From Vibrio sp. 10N.286.49.B3 (GTDB lineage: Bacteria; Pseudomonadota; Gammaproteobacteria; Enterobacterales; Vibrionaceae), in contig NZ_MCUV01000024.1 in the NCBI RefSeq assembly GCF_002873395.1, forward strand, positions 1 to 64,000: 64,000 nt of DNA. The letters are read 5' to 3'. The notes under the pieces are model-generated. The model did no database searches. It saw nothing but the letters and a program-made list of their open reading frames with translations, and was not told the DNA's origin. The position numbers were made by a program, and so were the translations under genes. Positions 47,418 through 56,747 of the stretch are shown piece by piece (positions within the stretch are counted from its first letter, which is position 1; each line of letters opens with the position of its first letter).

Positions 47418-49400
47418 CTAGTTGCAGAGGGTTAATTGAGTCCCTTTTGATTTAAAGTGGAAAATAGCCATTGAAGATGGAGATAGCATAAATTCGCCTT
47501 CAGCGTGGCCTAACGGGACTTTACTCAAGTGAGTATCACAAATCATCTTCCACTCTTGGTTCTTATCACGAGGTAGCTTAAATCGAGCAGGAGCTTGAGT
47601 TTGATTGATAAGGTAGATTAATTCATCACCGTGAGTGTTGATACCAAGATGAAGTGCAACAGAACTTAGACGGTTCCAATCATCATGTTCCATTAATGTG
47701 CCATCGATACGTCGCCAGAAGATACGGTTATTATTACGCTTTTTACCACTAAAGGCTTTAATAAAGGGCACCATGTAAAATTGGCGTGCTGTGATCATTT
47801 CTGCCAACCAAGTTTGGAAAGAGCGCTTTGCATCAGTAGGTTGCCAGTTTAGCCAGCTTAACCCGTTATCTTGGCAGTAAGCATTATTATTACCGTGCTG
47901 ACTGTGCGATAGAACATCAGCAGTTAAAATATGTGGGATACCAAATGCAAATAGTAAGCTGGCCATAAAATTACGTTTTTGTTTTTCACGTCGAGCTAAG
48001 ATTATTTTGTTGTCCGTCTCACCCTCAATACCGAAGTTATGCGATCGATTATCACCATGTCCGTCACGGTTATCTTCGCCATTGAGTTCGTTATGCTTAT
48101 TTTTATAAGAGACTAAATCTTGCATCGTGAAACCATCATGGTAAGTGATGTAGTTGACGGTCAGTTTATAAGGCCAGTTCGCAGCACTATAAATGTCACG
48201 AGATCCCATTAAGCGGGTCGCAAACTCTTTTAGATACCCTTGATCGCCTCGCCAGAAGCTACGAGTTATATCTCGCAGTTTATCGTTACATTCATTCCAA
48301 CCAAATGGGAACTGCCCAACTTGATAACCATTAGGTCCAATATCCCAAGGTTCGGCAATCAGTTTGGTCTCTTTTAAGATAGGATCTTGAGCAACGGCTT
48401 TAAAGAAAGCCGCTTGAGGATTGAAGCTATCACCTTGACGACCAAGCGTTGCTGCTAAGTCAAAACGAAAGCCATCAACTTTAAATTCACTGACCCAATA
48501 ACGTAGTGTGTCCATAACGAGATTTAAGGCAGGCTGGTGGGTTAGATCAACAGTATTACCACACCCTGTGAAGTTAGCAAAATGACCATTGTGTTGTAAG
48601 TAAGTTTGCTGATCTAGTGCTTTAAGGTTAAAGACGGTATCGCCTTCTCCTCCTTCAGCTGTATGGTTATATACCACGTCTAAAATAACTTCAATACCAT
48701 GACGATGAAGCTCTCTGATGGCTGTTTTTAGTTCGGTTACCGCATCTTTGCTGGCGTATCTTGGGTCGGGAGCCATGAAGAGGTAGGGATTATAGCCCCA
48801 ATAGTTTACTTTACTCATATTGAGTAAGTGAGTTTCATGCATGCAGGCTGCAATAGGGAGTAGTTGTAAACTGGTAATATTCTGCTTTTTATAAAACTCA
48901 ATCATGGTTGGAGAAATTAAACCAAGATACGTTCCCTTTATATTGTTGGGTAACTCTGGGTTCTGTTTTGTTAATCCTTTTACATGCGTTTCAAATAAAA
49001 CCATTTCTTCGCGAGGAATGTGAGGATGATCAACATTCTGCCAATCAAAGGTATTATTAACAACAACACTTTTAGGCATGGAAAAACTTTTTTTAGCATT
49101 ATATGGTGGCTGATAATAGAGTTCTTTATCAATAGCCTTAGCATAAGGATCAGAAAGAAGTAAGGGACCGTCAGCAGTTTTAGTAATAAATCCATACTTC
49201 TGACCTGCTTTTACATTAGGAATAAATATGTGTTTTACCCCTGCGTATTCTTCTTTTAAATCAAATATTTGAGATATTTCTTCGTCATCAAAAAGGGCAA
49301 GGCATAGCGATTCACAGTCAGGGCTGTAAATAGAAAAGTTACAACCTTCAGAATAAAGTGTTGCCCCTAATGGATGTGGTCGAGATTGTATTTTGTTCAT
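47418..49400 (-). CDS. glgX: GlgX, glycogen debranching enzyme
   Basis: A 660-residue GH13 enzyme that removes short alpha-1,6 side chains from glycogen or limit dextrins. An N-terminal CBM48 domain (about residues 1-120) precedes the barrel. Catalytic residues are visible in GFRFDLAATLG (nucleophile Asp), LIAEPWDIGP (acid Glu) and TVNYITYHDGFTMQDL (His-Asp). It has the length and motif order of E. coli GlgX. It is divergent from lamB across a region with three MalT boxes, so in this organism it is likely to be in the maltose regulon. No glycogen synthesis genes adjoin. Confidence 0.95.
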   Translation of the reverse strand: MNKIQSRPHPLGATLYSEGCNFSIYSPDCESLCLALFDDEEISQIFDLKEEYAGVKHIFIPNVKAGQKYGFITKTADGPLLLSDPYAKAIDKELYYQPPYNAKKSFSMPKSVVVNNTFDWQNVDHPHIPREEMVLFETHVKGLTKQNPELPNNIKGTYLGLISPTMIEFYKKQNITSLQLLPIAACMHETHLLNMSKVNYWGYNPYLFMAPDPRYASKDAVTELKTAIRELHRHGIEVILDVVYNHTAEGGEGDTVFNLKALDQQTYLQHNGHFANFTGCGNTVDLTHQPALNLVMDTLRYWVSEFKVDGFRFDLAATLGRQGDSFNPQAAFFKAVAQDPILKETKLIAEPWDIGPNGYQVGQFPFGWNECNDKLRDITRSFWRGDQGYLKEFATRLMGSRDIYSAANWPYKLTVNYITYHDGFTMQDLVSYKNKHNELNGEDNRDGHGDNRSHNFGIEGETDNKIILARREKQKRNFMASLLFAFGIPHILTADVLSHSQHGNNNAYCQDNGLSWLNWQPTDAKRSFQTWLAEMITARQFYMVPFIKAFSGKKRNNNRIFWRRIDGTLMEHDDWNRLSSVALHLGINTHGDELIYLINQTQAPARFKLPRDKNQEWKMICDTHLSKVPLGHAEGEFMLSPSSMAIFHFKSKGTQLTLCN

Positions 49401-49846
49401 TATATTAATTCTTTTACTTCTTTCAGAATCGAATAGAACTATTAGTTAAATCGTTTGTTTGCCTAACGTCAAGCATCTAATTTTCAAAAGTGTGATTGTA
49501 ATAAAATTACATTTTAAGACACTATTCTGACGAATTTATGACGTGGTTATCATTTTGCAGTGCTTAATATCACGTGCCTATGTAAATCTCATCCCTAAAT
49601 AGGTGATCTAACTCTTAAAAAGTCTTGAAACTAATTTTTCTACTCCCTTCTCATCCCCCCTAATTTTAATTTAGGTGGAGGACGTAAGCCTTCTCATCCT
49701 TACTTATGATTGATTCCGTTGAAACAAACTAGGGCCTAGCCCATAACATTATCTCTTTTAGGCTTGCTTGGTTTACTGCCTTTAGCCAGCAAGCCCAAAG
49801 AGAGACTAAAAAAATAAATAATAAATCGTCCTTAATGGAGTTAAGA
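49401..49846. promoter_or_regulatory. glgX-lamB divergent control region with MalT boxes
   Basis: Three MalT boxes (consensus GGGGAKGAGG) are seen at 49649-49658 (minus, GGGGATGAGA), 49674-49683 (plus, GGTGGAGGAC) and core 49694-49699 (minus, GGATGA). They lie 150-200 bases before lamB and about 250 bases from glgX. No consensus CRP site was found. The long leader between the boxes and lamB is unexplained. Confidence 0.75.
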
Positions 49847-51043
49847 ATGAAGAAAATAAGTGTAATAGCTGCTGCTGTCGCTGCAACGTTGTCTGCTGGT
49901 GCATTCGCGAGTGTTGATTTTCACGGTTATGCTCGTGCTGGTGTTGGTCTAAGTGGTGAGAATGGTCAAAACTTAGGTGTTGATAAAAGCAAAGTAGGTC
50001 GTTTGGGTAATGAAAATGACTTGTATGCAGAAATTGGACTTGGTAAAGAGCTTTATGCTGAAGGTGATGTTAGTTTTTACCTTGATTCACTAGTTGCTTA
50101 TGGTGCTGATGGTAACAACAACTGGGAAGGTCAATCACCAGCTCTACGCCAGATGAATGTACAAGCAAAGGGTTTAATCTCGGGTGATAAAGATGCTGTT
50201 CTATGGGCAGGTCAACGTTATTACCAGCGTAAAGATATCCACATTACCGATTTTTACTTCCTAGATACCTCTGGTGGTGCCGGTGCAGGTATTGAAAATC
50301 TGTCAGTTGGTGGCAGTAAGTTTTCTTTAGCTTTAATGCACGATGATGGTAGTGAGGATGGTACTAAAGTAAATGGTTACACATTAGATGCTCGTTTTGC
50401 TGGTATTGATTTGGGTGAAAAAACCAACTTAGAATTAGCACTTGCTTATGATTTTGCGAATGCTAGACAAGATCAAACGGTCAAAGCCGATGATGGTGTA
50501 CTTTTTACTGCTGTTTTAGGTCACGGTCTATCAAATGGCTTTAACCAAACTGTATTCCAATATGGTACTAACTCATACGGTCACCAAATGGGAACTTATG
50601 GTGGCGGCGGTTGGTATGATCGTTCAGGTGATAATAACGATGCAGATGGCTTCCGTATTATCAACTGGGGTGTGACAGGCTTTGGTGATGCATGGGAAAT
50701 GGGTCATACGGTAATGTTTGCATCTGCATCTGATACAAAAGATGGTGATATTACAGCATATAACGCAGTTATCCGTCCAATGTATAAGTGGAATGATAAT
50801 ATGCGTACTATCTTAGAGGCTGGCTACCATTCAGACGAATTTAAGGAAGCAGGTAAAACGACTGACAAAGCAGCATCTAAACTGACGCTTGCACAGGCAT
50901 GGTCAGCTGGCTCTAGCTTCTGGGCTCGTCCAGAAATTCGTGTATATGGTTCATACTTCATGGATCATGAAAATGATGATGCATACGGTACTGGCAAAGA
51001 TACTGAATTCAGTGTTGGTGTACAAATGGAAGCTTGGTGGTAA
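49847..51043 (+). CDS. lamB: LamB, maltoporin
   Basis: The ATG at 49847, behind ATGGAG, gives 398 residues starting MKKISVIAAAV; the in-frame ATG four codons earlier is the ribosome site itself. A signal peptide (residues 1-21, ending AFA) precedes VDFHGYARAGVGLSG, the first barrel strand of maltoporins. The 18-strand barrel pattern continues to a terminal WW region (VQMEAWW). LamB lets maltodextrins diffuse through the outer membrane. malM follows and MalT boxes precede the gene. No malK/E/F/G genes are in the window. Confidence 0.95.
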   Translation: MKKISVIAAAVAATLSAGAFASVDFHGYARAGVGLSGENGQNLGVDKSKVGRLGNENDLYAEIGLGKELYAEGDVSFYLDSLVAYGADGNNNWEGQSPALRQMNVQAKGLISGDKDAVLWAGQRYYQRKDIHITDFYFLDTSGGAGAGIENLSVGGSKFSLALMHDDGSEDGTKVNGYTLDARFAGIDLGEKTNLELALAYDFANARQDQTVKADDGVLFTAVLGHGLSNGFNQTVFQYGTNSYGHQMGTYGGGGWYDRSGDNNDADGFRIINWGVTGFGDAWEMGHTVMFASASDTKDGDITAYNAVIRPMYKWNDNMRTILEAGYHSDEFKEAGKTTDKAASKLTLAQAWSAGSSFWARPEIRVYGSYFMDHENDDAYGTGKDTEFSVGVQMEAWW

Positions 51044-51078
51044 GCTAACCACTTAATTTTATAAGTCCATAAATTCAA

Positions 51079-51104
51079 AGCCGGCTTATTGTCGGCTTTT
51101 TTTG
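51079..51104 (+). terminator. lamB terminator
   Basis: The stem AGCCG / CGGCT around GCTTATTGT is followed by seven T residues. It lies between lamB and malM and would attenuate read-through rather than exclude it. Confidence 0.8.
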
Positions 51105-51121
51105 TTTAACACGGAGTGGTT

Positions 51122-52024
51122 ATGAAGCGGGTATTGTTAAGTAGTGTATTAGGTTTATTACTTATAGGCTGTACAACAACGGAGAGTGTTGTTTTTAACC
51201 ACGGTCATTCAGAACAGGTAGTTAGTCATTATTCAGATATCAACTGGGTATCTGTTGAGCCAACGAAGAAAATTAATTTTACCATTTCATCACAAAACCA
51301 GCAGTTTTTGATGCCTAATGGACAAAGTGCGATTGCGGCTTTTAACATAGGTACTGAAGGTAAAGAGTTAGCGCTTCGTATAACCAGTCATTTTAAAAAG
51401 ACAGTGTTTTACCCTAATGCTTACCTTTTAAATGAACAAAATCAAGTAATTAAAGTTTTCACAAATGATGATTTTGAATACAAACACGCTTATGGGTTAG
51501 ATGGAGACCGTTTAGAAATAAATGTTAAAATTCAACCGACTGATAAGCAAAGAGTCAAATTGCTTATTTTTACAACACCGGAGCTAGTTGCTGGAAAGTC
51601 AGAGGTGATTCACCCTATAAAGCTCGATGCCATGGCGCGTGGTAACTATCCACCAGATGTTCCTAACCCTATGATTCCTCACTCCAGTTATGGAGAATTA
51701 AGCCTTTATATCAAAGTAGATGATGCCGTTATACTTGATACTCCTGTTGAGTTAAGTAGTACGGATGTAGTTCAGCAAGAATTTCAAAAAGATTTGAAAG
51801 CCCAAGATTTAACAAAAATGGGTGCTGCCACTGAAACGATGACAATTAGCGGTACTCAAACACAACTCGATGAGAAACAAACTCAGTATTATCTAAATAG
51901 CATAAAAAGTGCAGTAGATGCAGGTTTGTTAGATAAAGCTCTCACATTACTCGATGAAGCGAAAGAGCTCGGTATTGAAGATGCTCAGAAAGTGTTTGTG
52001 AATGCCGTAAACGCTAAACAATAA
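51122..52024 (+). CDS. malM: MalM-like maltose-operon periplasmic lipoprotein
   Basis: The ATG at 51122 follows CGGAG; the upstream GTG in the frame is part of the ribosome site region. The 300-residue protein has a lipobox (LLIGC, near residues 15-19), so it is likely a lipoprotein. The C-terminal half (QTQYYLNSIKSAVDAGLLDKALTLLDEAKELG) and the central ARGNYPPDVPNPMIPHSSYGELSL segment fit MalM. In enterobacteria malM is the last gene after lamB, as here. Its molecular role is not known. The family call is good. Confidence 0.85.
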   Translation: MKRVLLSSVLGLLLIGCTTTESVVFNHGHSEQVVSHYSDINWVSVEPTKKINFTISSQNQQFLMPNGQSAIAAFNIGTEGKELALRITSHFKKTVFYPNAYLLNEQNQVIKVFTNDDFEYKHAYGLDGDRLEINVKIQPTDKQRVKLLIFTTPELVAGKSEVIHPIKLDAMARGNYPPDVPNPMIPHSSYGELSLYIKVDDAVILDTPVELSSTDVVQQEFQKDLKAQDLTKMGAATETMTISGTQTQLDEKQTQYYLNSIKSAVDAGLLDKALTLLDEAKELGIEDAQKVFVNAVNAKQ

Positions 52025-52215
52025 CTATCATACGTTTTTAAATCCAAAATTTACCCATAAAAACGCAGCCCCAGAGTTGCGTTTTTATCTTAATGGCACA
52101 CCTCATTTCCTTCCTGTTACGCCTGGTAACAATCTTATCGTTTAATTCATGGTAAACTAATCACAACACTCAGAATGACTTCTTTTCCTTTCGTATATTA
52201 ATCAAAAGAATAGAT

Positions 52216-53448
52216 ATGAATACATTAACTATCGGCATTGGTGCAGTAGGGTTCACTTTACTTTTATTATGTTTTTGGCTTATTTCACTTTCATTACGCA
52301 AGCAACGTCTCGAAGCTGAGCGTAAATCACGAGCAATTGCGTACCGTAAAGCCATCGAAAAAGCTCGCCAGCAAGAGAAGAAAGAGCGTTTATTTAAAGC
52401 AGAAACTGGTCACGTACCTACTATGTTGTATCTAGCGAAAGAAGCGGAACGTAGCAATATGAAAGAGGCACTCCATTGGTACAGTAAAGCGGCGCAAGAC
52501 GACAATATTAACGGTATGTATGGTGTGGTAAGGATGAGTAACCTTGCTAAAGATGACATGATTCTAAAAGAACAGGCGAAATACTGGAAACTGGCTATTG
52601 CGGCCCTTGATGGTGATTTTAAAGCCAAGTTTGCAATGGGGCAGGCTTTAATTCGAGGTCGTGGTGTTGAACAAAATACAACCAAGGGCTATGCCGTCAT
52701 TAATGAAGCCGCCGAACAAGGCTATATTGATGCCATGCTTTTTATGGGAGATTGGTGCCTAGACAGTGACAATGATCAACCTTCAGCAATACAAGCCACA
52801 ACATGGTACGGCAGAGCAGCCAGTGAAAATGACGTGACTGGAATGATCAAGCTCGGCCTACATTACTATAAAGGGATAGGGATAAGCCAAAGCCACGTTA
52901 AGGCCAGTTACTGGTTGGAAAGAGCTTCAGAGCTAGGCAGTGCTGAGGCGATGTGTTACGCCGGAGACATTTGGCAAAGCGATCAAGAAGGGCGCAATTC
53001 ATTGGCTTATATTTGGCTATTTCTATCGGCACACTTTGGTCATGATGCTGCCCATTACTTGAGAGATGAGGTTGGAGCATTAATTGGCGTTGATACGGTT
53101 GTTGGTTTACAGTCATTAGCAAAGCCGGTTATGAAGAAAATCAGCGATCAAACAGTAGTTAAACACTCCATTATTAAAGCTTTTAACAAATTATATAAAC
53201 GAGAGACCTATTTCCCACCTGTCGATTTACCTGTTATTGATGATATTTTGCAAGACATAGAGTTGGTCAATCAGCAACAAGGTGCTAGCCATCACTTAGC
53301 TTTCAATAGTAGCGATGAACAGGTTAGCGTCAACTCCGAGCCTGAAAATAGTCAATCTTCATGGGGGAGTGCGCAACAGCCTAATTTTGACTTTGTGCAA
53401 AGTTTAGTTGAGCCTGCAGCCAGCTACTCACCAAACCATAAAAGGTAG
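52216..53448 (+). CDS. Sel1/TPR-like repeat protein with an N-terminal membrane anchor
   Basis: A 410-residue protein. Residues 5-27 form a membrane segment, followed by a basic, coiled-coil-like stretch (RKQRLEAERKSRA). About six 35-residue helical repeats follow, with Sel1 marks such as ALHWYSKAAQDDNINGMYGV, ALIRGRGVEQN and LGLHYYKGIGISQSHVKASYWLERASELGSAEAM. The C-terminal tail is low-complexity (Ser, Gln, Glu). The arrangement suggests a membrane-tethered scaffold for protein contacts on the cytoplasmic side. No enzyme motif is present. It sits between malM and sstT. Confidence 0.78.
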   Translation: MNTLTIGIGAVGFTLLLLCFWLISLSLRKQRLEAERKSRAIAYRKAIEKARQQEKKERLFKAETGHVPTMLYLAKEAERSNMKEALHWYSKAAQDDNINGMYGVVRMSNLAKDDMILKEQAKYWKLAIAALDGDFKAKFAMGQALIRGRGVEQNTTKGYAVINEAAEQGYIDAMLFMGDWCLDSDNDQPSAIQATTWYGRAASENDVTGMIKLGLHYYKGIGISQSHVKASYWLERASELGSAEAMCYAGDIWQSDQEGRNSLAYIWLFLSAHFGHDAAHYLRDEVGALIGVDTVVGLQSLAKPVMKKISDQTVVKHSIIKAFNKLYKRETYFPPVDLPVIDDILQDIELVNQQQGASHHLAFNSSDEQVSVNSEPENSQSSWGSAQQPNFDFVQSLVEPAASYSPNHKR

Positions 53449-53455
53449 TTGGCAG

Positions 53456-53494
53456 AAAAAGAGCGGTAAGATCTCAGATCTTACCGCTCTTTTT
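53456..53494. terminator. Bidirectional terminator between convergent genes
   Basis: A perfect 19-bp inverted repeat with one central base, A-rich on the left arm and T-rich on the right, ends both the Sel1-repeat gene and sstT. Confidence 0.92.
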
Positions 53495-53514
53495 ATATTA
53501 ATTAAGAGAAGTGA

Positions 53515-54720
53515 TTATTTTTGTGACTGACAAACCGCAGCAGTAAATACAACATCTGTTGAGCTGTTTAACGCCGTTTCAGCCGAATCTTGGATCACAC
53601 CAATAATAAAGCCAACCGCAACAACCTGCATAGCGACGTCATTATCGATACCAAATAAGCCACATGCTAATGGAATAAGCAATAATGACCCACCAGCAAC
53701 ACCAGATGCACCACATGCAGAAACCGCTGCAACTAAGCTAAGTAGTAGTGCAGTGAAGAGATCAATTTCAATACCCATCGTGTTAACTGCAGCAAGTGTT
53801 AGTACTGTAATCGTAATCGCAGCCCCTGCCATATTGATCGTCGCACCAAGAGGGATAGAGACTGAATAGGTATCTTCATCTAACTCTAGCTTTTTACATA
53901 AGTTCATATTCACTGGAATGTTGGCAGCACTTGAACGAGTAAAGAAAGCCGTTACGCCACTTTCACGTAAACACTGAAGCACAAGTGGGTAAGGATTCTG
54001 CTTTGTTTTTACGTAAACAATAATAGGGTTTACCACAAGAGCAATAAACAGCATTGCACTGAGTAGAACAAACAGTAAGTGCAGGTAGCCAGCTAAAGCA
54101 GAGAAGCCTGTCGTTGCGAAAGTAGCAGAAACTAGACCAAAGATACCTAAAGGAGCTAGGCGAATAATAAAGCGAACAATCTGAGATACGCCTTGGCTAA
54201 GATCTTCAAATACCGATTTTGTGGTTGCAGAAGCGTGGTGGAGAGCTAAGCCTAAACCAACAGCCCAAGCTAGAATACCAATGTAGTTCGCGTTCACTAA
54301 TGCGTTAACTGGGTTATCGACAAGTTTAAATAGCAGTGTATGTAAAACCTCGATGATCCCTTGAGGTGGTGTCGCACCTTCAGCACCTGCTACTAGTGTA
54401 AGCGTTACTGGGAATAGAAAGCTGAGCAATACCGCTGTTAACGCTGCCGAAAATGTGCCGATAAGATACAACACAATAATTGGGCGCATATGCGTATGCT
54501 GGTTAGGCTTTTGATTGGCAATAGAAGCGGCGACAAGGATAAAGACAAGGATAGGGGCAACGGCTTTTAGTGCACCAACAAAAAGCTCACCAAGTAGACC
54601 TGCACTTTGCGCATAGCTTGGTGATAATGTCGCTAATATGATCCCTAGAAATATCCCGGCGATGATTTGTAAGATGAGGTTGCCACTTGCAATGCGAGCG
54701 AGGAAATGTTTGTTTTGCAT
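53515..54720 (-). CDS. sstT: SstT, sodium/serine-threonine symporter
   Basis: A 401-residue member of the dicarboxylate/amino acid:cation symporter family. Visible family marks are [15 protein letters not shown] near residue 60, the serine-rich loop [20 protein letters not shown] (about 255-275), [14 protein letters not shown], and [16 protein letters not shown] near 340. The SstT-type residues in the [11 protein letters not shown] loop support serine and threonine as substrates with sodium as co-ion. It is transcribed alone and ended by the shared terminator. Confidence 0.92.
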   Translation of the reverse strand: MQNKHFLARIASGNLILQIIAGIFLGIILATLSPSYAQSAGLLGELFVGALKAVAPILVFILVAASIANQKPNQHTHMRPIIVLYLIGTFSAALTAVLLSFLFPVTLTLVAGAEGATPPQGIIEVLHTLLFKLVDNPVNALVNANYIGILAWAVGLGLALHHASATTKSVFEDLSQGVSQIVRFIIRLAPLGIFGLVSATFATTGFSALAGYLHLLFVLLSAMLFIALVVNPIIVYVKTKQNPYPLVLQCLRESGVTAFFTRSSAANIPVNMNLCKKLELDEDTYSVSIPLGATINMAGAAITITVLTLAAVNTMGIEIDLFTALLLSLVAAVSACGASGVAGGSLLLIPLACGLFGIDNDVAMQVVAVGFIIGVIQDSAETALNSSTDVVFTAAVCQSQK

Positions 54721-55071
54721 GTTAATCCCTAATGTTGTGATTATAAGATACCTAGAGGTATACGTATTATTAACAGCTACTATCCTAATAGCTGTGATGT
54801 TATTTCTTTGTGTATGAAATAAGCGCCTATATAGTAACTTGAAAGAATTTCGTGTCTATAAATAAATCGTAAATAGTTAATGTGTATGGCATTTATAGGG
54901 ATTAATAGCGGGATATGTTTATTTTAATGGACTGGTTGCAAAATTTGTTCTGAGGTACTAAGGCTTTGGTAGGTACCATCGATGTAGGTAAAAAGTGGCA
55001 GGTTAATATAACGAGGTTGGCATCCATTAGCATCTGGATGCCTATTTTAGTTGCTTGCTGATTAGTGCTGA
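54721..55071. other. Intergenic region between sstT and the copper genes
   Basis: About 350 AT-rich bases. A hairpin GGCATCC / GGATGCC at 55019-55042 may end transcription. Next to the stop of the copper chaperone gene, the ten-base unit GATTAGTGCT is directly repeated (55061-55080). No gene or binding site was seen. Confidence 0.5.
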
Positions 55072-55518
55072 TTAGTGCTGATGTTGCATACCATGCATGA
55101 CTTTCTTCACTGGTACCTCAAGTGTTTGAGTTTCCCCATTGGCAAATAAGAGCGTCAACTGGGTGGTACTACCTTCGGTAAGGGGCGCTTGAAGATCAAA
55201 TAACATAATATGCAATCCACCAGGTTGTAAGTGAAGCGTACTATTGGCAGGGATCAACATATCTTCGATTTGACGCATTTTCATAATATCCCCATCGTGA
55301 ATCACATCATGTAACTCAACGGTACCTGCGATCGGTGTTTTAGCGCCAATCAATCGACGTTCTACATTACTTGAGTTACTTAGCTTGGCAAAAATAGCGC
55401 TGTTGATTGCCGTTGGTGGTGTTGCTCGAATATAAGGTGAACCGATGGTTATATTGCTGCTTGCTTGGCAAAATGAGCTCAGTGTAAGCGTCGTGATAAA
55501 AAGCGTTTTTAATAACAT
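55072..55518 (-). CDS. PCu(A)C-type periplasmic copper chaperone
   Basis: A 148-residue secreted protein (signal peptide residues 1-19, ending CQAS). The copper motif is present as HDVIHDGDIMKMRQIEDM followed about 20 residues later by HLQPGGLHIM, the His-Met pairs of the PCuAC fold. A histidine-rich tail (MHGMQHQH) may add copper binding. PCuAC proteins carry copper(I) to the CuA or CuB site of cytochrome oxidase, working with Sco proteins. Sco is encoded immediately upstream with no gap. Called with high confidence by motif. Confidence 0.9.
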   Translation of the reverse strand: MLLKTLFITTLTLSSFCQASSNITIGSPYIRATPPTAINSAIFAKLSNSSNVERRLIGAKTPIAGTVELHDVIHDGDIMKMRQIEDMLIPANSTLHLQPGGLHIMLFDLQAPLTEGSTTQLTLLFANGETQTLEVPVKKVMHGMQHQH

Positions 55519-56118
55519 TTATTGCATTCCCTCAGCAGAAAGTATGGTTGATATTTCATGAATAATAGGTGAAGGGTTTAATGTGTGAGGGACTTTACTA
55601 ATGAGCTCCCCATTGGGTTTAAGAAAGTAAAAATAGGAATTATGATCAACAGTATAGCCAAGCTGGGAGTCTGCTAATTCTTTATTTTGAAATATCACGC
55701 CATAACGCTTTGCCAACATTGATATCGTAGCAAGATCGCCTGATGCCCCTTCTATCATGGGATGAAAATATTGAGCATAGGTGTGTGTATCTGATGCACT
55801 ATCGCGCGCAGGATCAATGGAGATGAATATGGGCCATAAATGCTGCTTATCTTCGTCACTAATTTGGTTTAAGGCGCCCGTTAACATCGCCAATGAAGTC
55901 GGGCAAACATCTGGGCAGCGAGTAAAGCCAAAATACACCACTCGTATTCTTGAATCATTGGTATCAAAAAGCGTTAGATCACTGTCTGTTTTTCCAGAGG
56001 ATAAATTGATAGTCGCTTGCTGCTGAGTATCAGCTGGTGGATTGGGAGCCATATAACTTTGTAATACGAAGCCTAAGCCAAATGCTACAGCGAGAACTAA
56101 AATCCATCTTCTTTTCAT
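55519..56118 (-). CDS. SCO1/SenC family copper metallochaperone
   Basis: A 199-residue thioredoxin-fold protein anchored by an N-terminal membrane segment (residues 5-22). The copper ligands are the CPDVC cysteine pair (GFTRCPDVCPTSL, near residue 75) and the histidine in TVDHNSYFY near residue 160. Sco proteins load copper onto cytochrome c oxidase or reduce its cysteines. It overlaps the upstream gene by 4 bases and abuts the PCuAC gene, so the three form one operon. No oxidase subunits are encoded in the window. Confidence 0.92.
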   Translation of the reverse strand: MKRRWILVLAVAFGLGFVLQSYMAPNPPADTQQQATINLSSGKTDSDLTLFDTNDSRIRVVYFGFTRCPDVCPTSLAMLTGALNQISDEDKQHLWPIFISIDPARDSASDTHTYAQYFHPMIEGASGDLATISMLAKRYGVIFQNKELADSQLGYTVDHNSYFYFLKPNGELISKVPHTLNPSPIIHEISTILSAEGMQ

Positions 56119-56561
56119 CGTGCCATCCTTAATGCGGGAAATACGCTTTGATTACCGTCGGTTAACGTTCCTACCCAAGTCATTTCATCGAGTGTACACA
56201 CAGGTAAAATGATATCGGCACCATAGCGACCATTGCCTTGAGAGTGCAATACATACTTTGCCGTCCCCATCGACATTTCTAAACCTTCAAGTTCGAGCTC
56301 CAAATGTGCTGCTGAATTATCATGCCACTGTACAGTAATGGTTGTCGGTATGAGAGGCTGTGACTTATCTTTATCAACACTCATTGTAACGCCTTGCTGA
56401 GTACACGGTTGAGTTGATAGGAAGCAATAGTCTTCAATGGAAAGAGAGTGGGTAGTGCTGGTGGCAGTCGTGACACTTTTCAACCCGCTAACTAGTGCTG
56501 GTGCGTAAAAGCCAGCAATACTAGCGAGCAGGATAGCTATTATTTTGATGGCAATATGCAT
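56115..56561 (-). CDS. Membrane-anchored protein upstream of sco, FixH/YtkA-like fold possible
   Basis: The ATG at 56561, 7 bases after AGGT, starts a hydrophobic segment (MHIAIKIIAILLASIAGF). The longer frame from 56612 adds 17 residues with no ribosome site. The 148-residue protein has cysteines in DYCFLSTQPC and near the C-terminus (LPVCTLDE). It also has GLEMSMGTAKYVL with a methionine pair, a layout seen in FixH/YtkA-like domains linked to copper or cytochrome assembly. Its stop overlaps the sco start by 4 bases. No confident family match was made; the copper role is inferred from the operon. Confidence 0.62.
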   Translation of the reverse strand: MHIAIKIIAILLASIAGFYAPALVSGLKSVTTATSTTHSLSIEDYCFLSTQPCTQQGVTMSVDKDKSQPLIPTTITVQWHDNSAAHLELELEGLEMSMGTAKYVLHSQGNGRYGADIILPVCTLDEMTWVGTLTDGNQSVFPALRMAR

Positions 56562-56697
56562 GAGTGACCTATTGTGACGAATATGAGGTGAAAATGTTAT
56601 CACGCATAACAATCAGGAGGGAAGTTTGGGAGAAGAAAAGTGTGCTATCGACTTCTTTTTAATAGCCGGGGATAGGTAAATGGTAGAGCTAGTATAA

Positions 56698-56723
56698 ATC
56701 AATGGGCATGAGAGCCCATTGAT
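56698..56723. terminator. Hairpin downstream of the DUF368 gene
   Basis: A perfect 10-bp stem ATCAATGGGC with a six-base loop lies 25 bases past the DUF368 stop on the minus strand. The following tract is TTTATA rather than a long T-run, so it is a probable but modest terminator. Confidence 0.6.
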
Positions 56724-56747
56724 AAAGGAGGCATAACTTACTAATAT

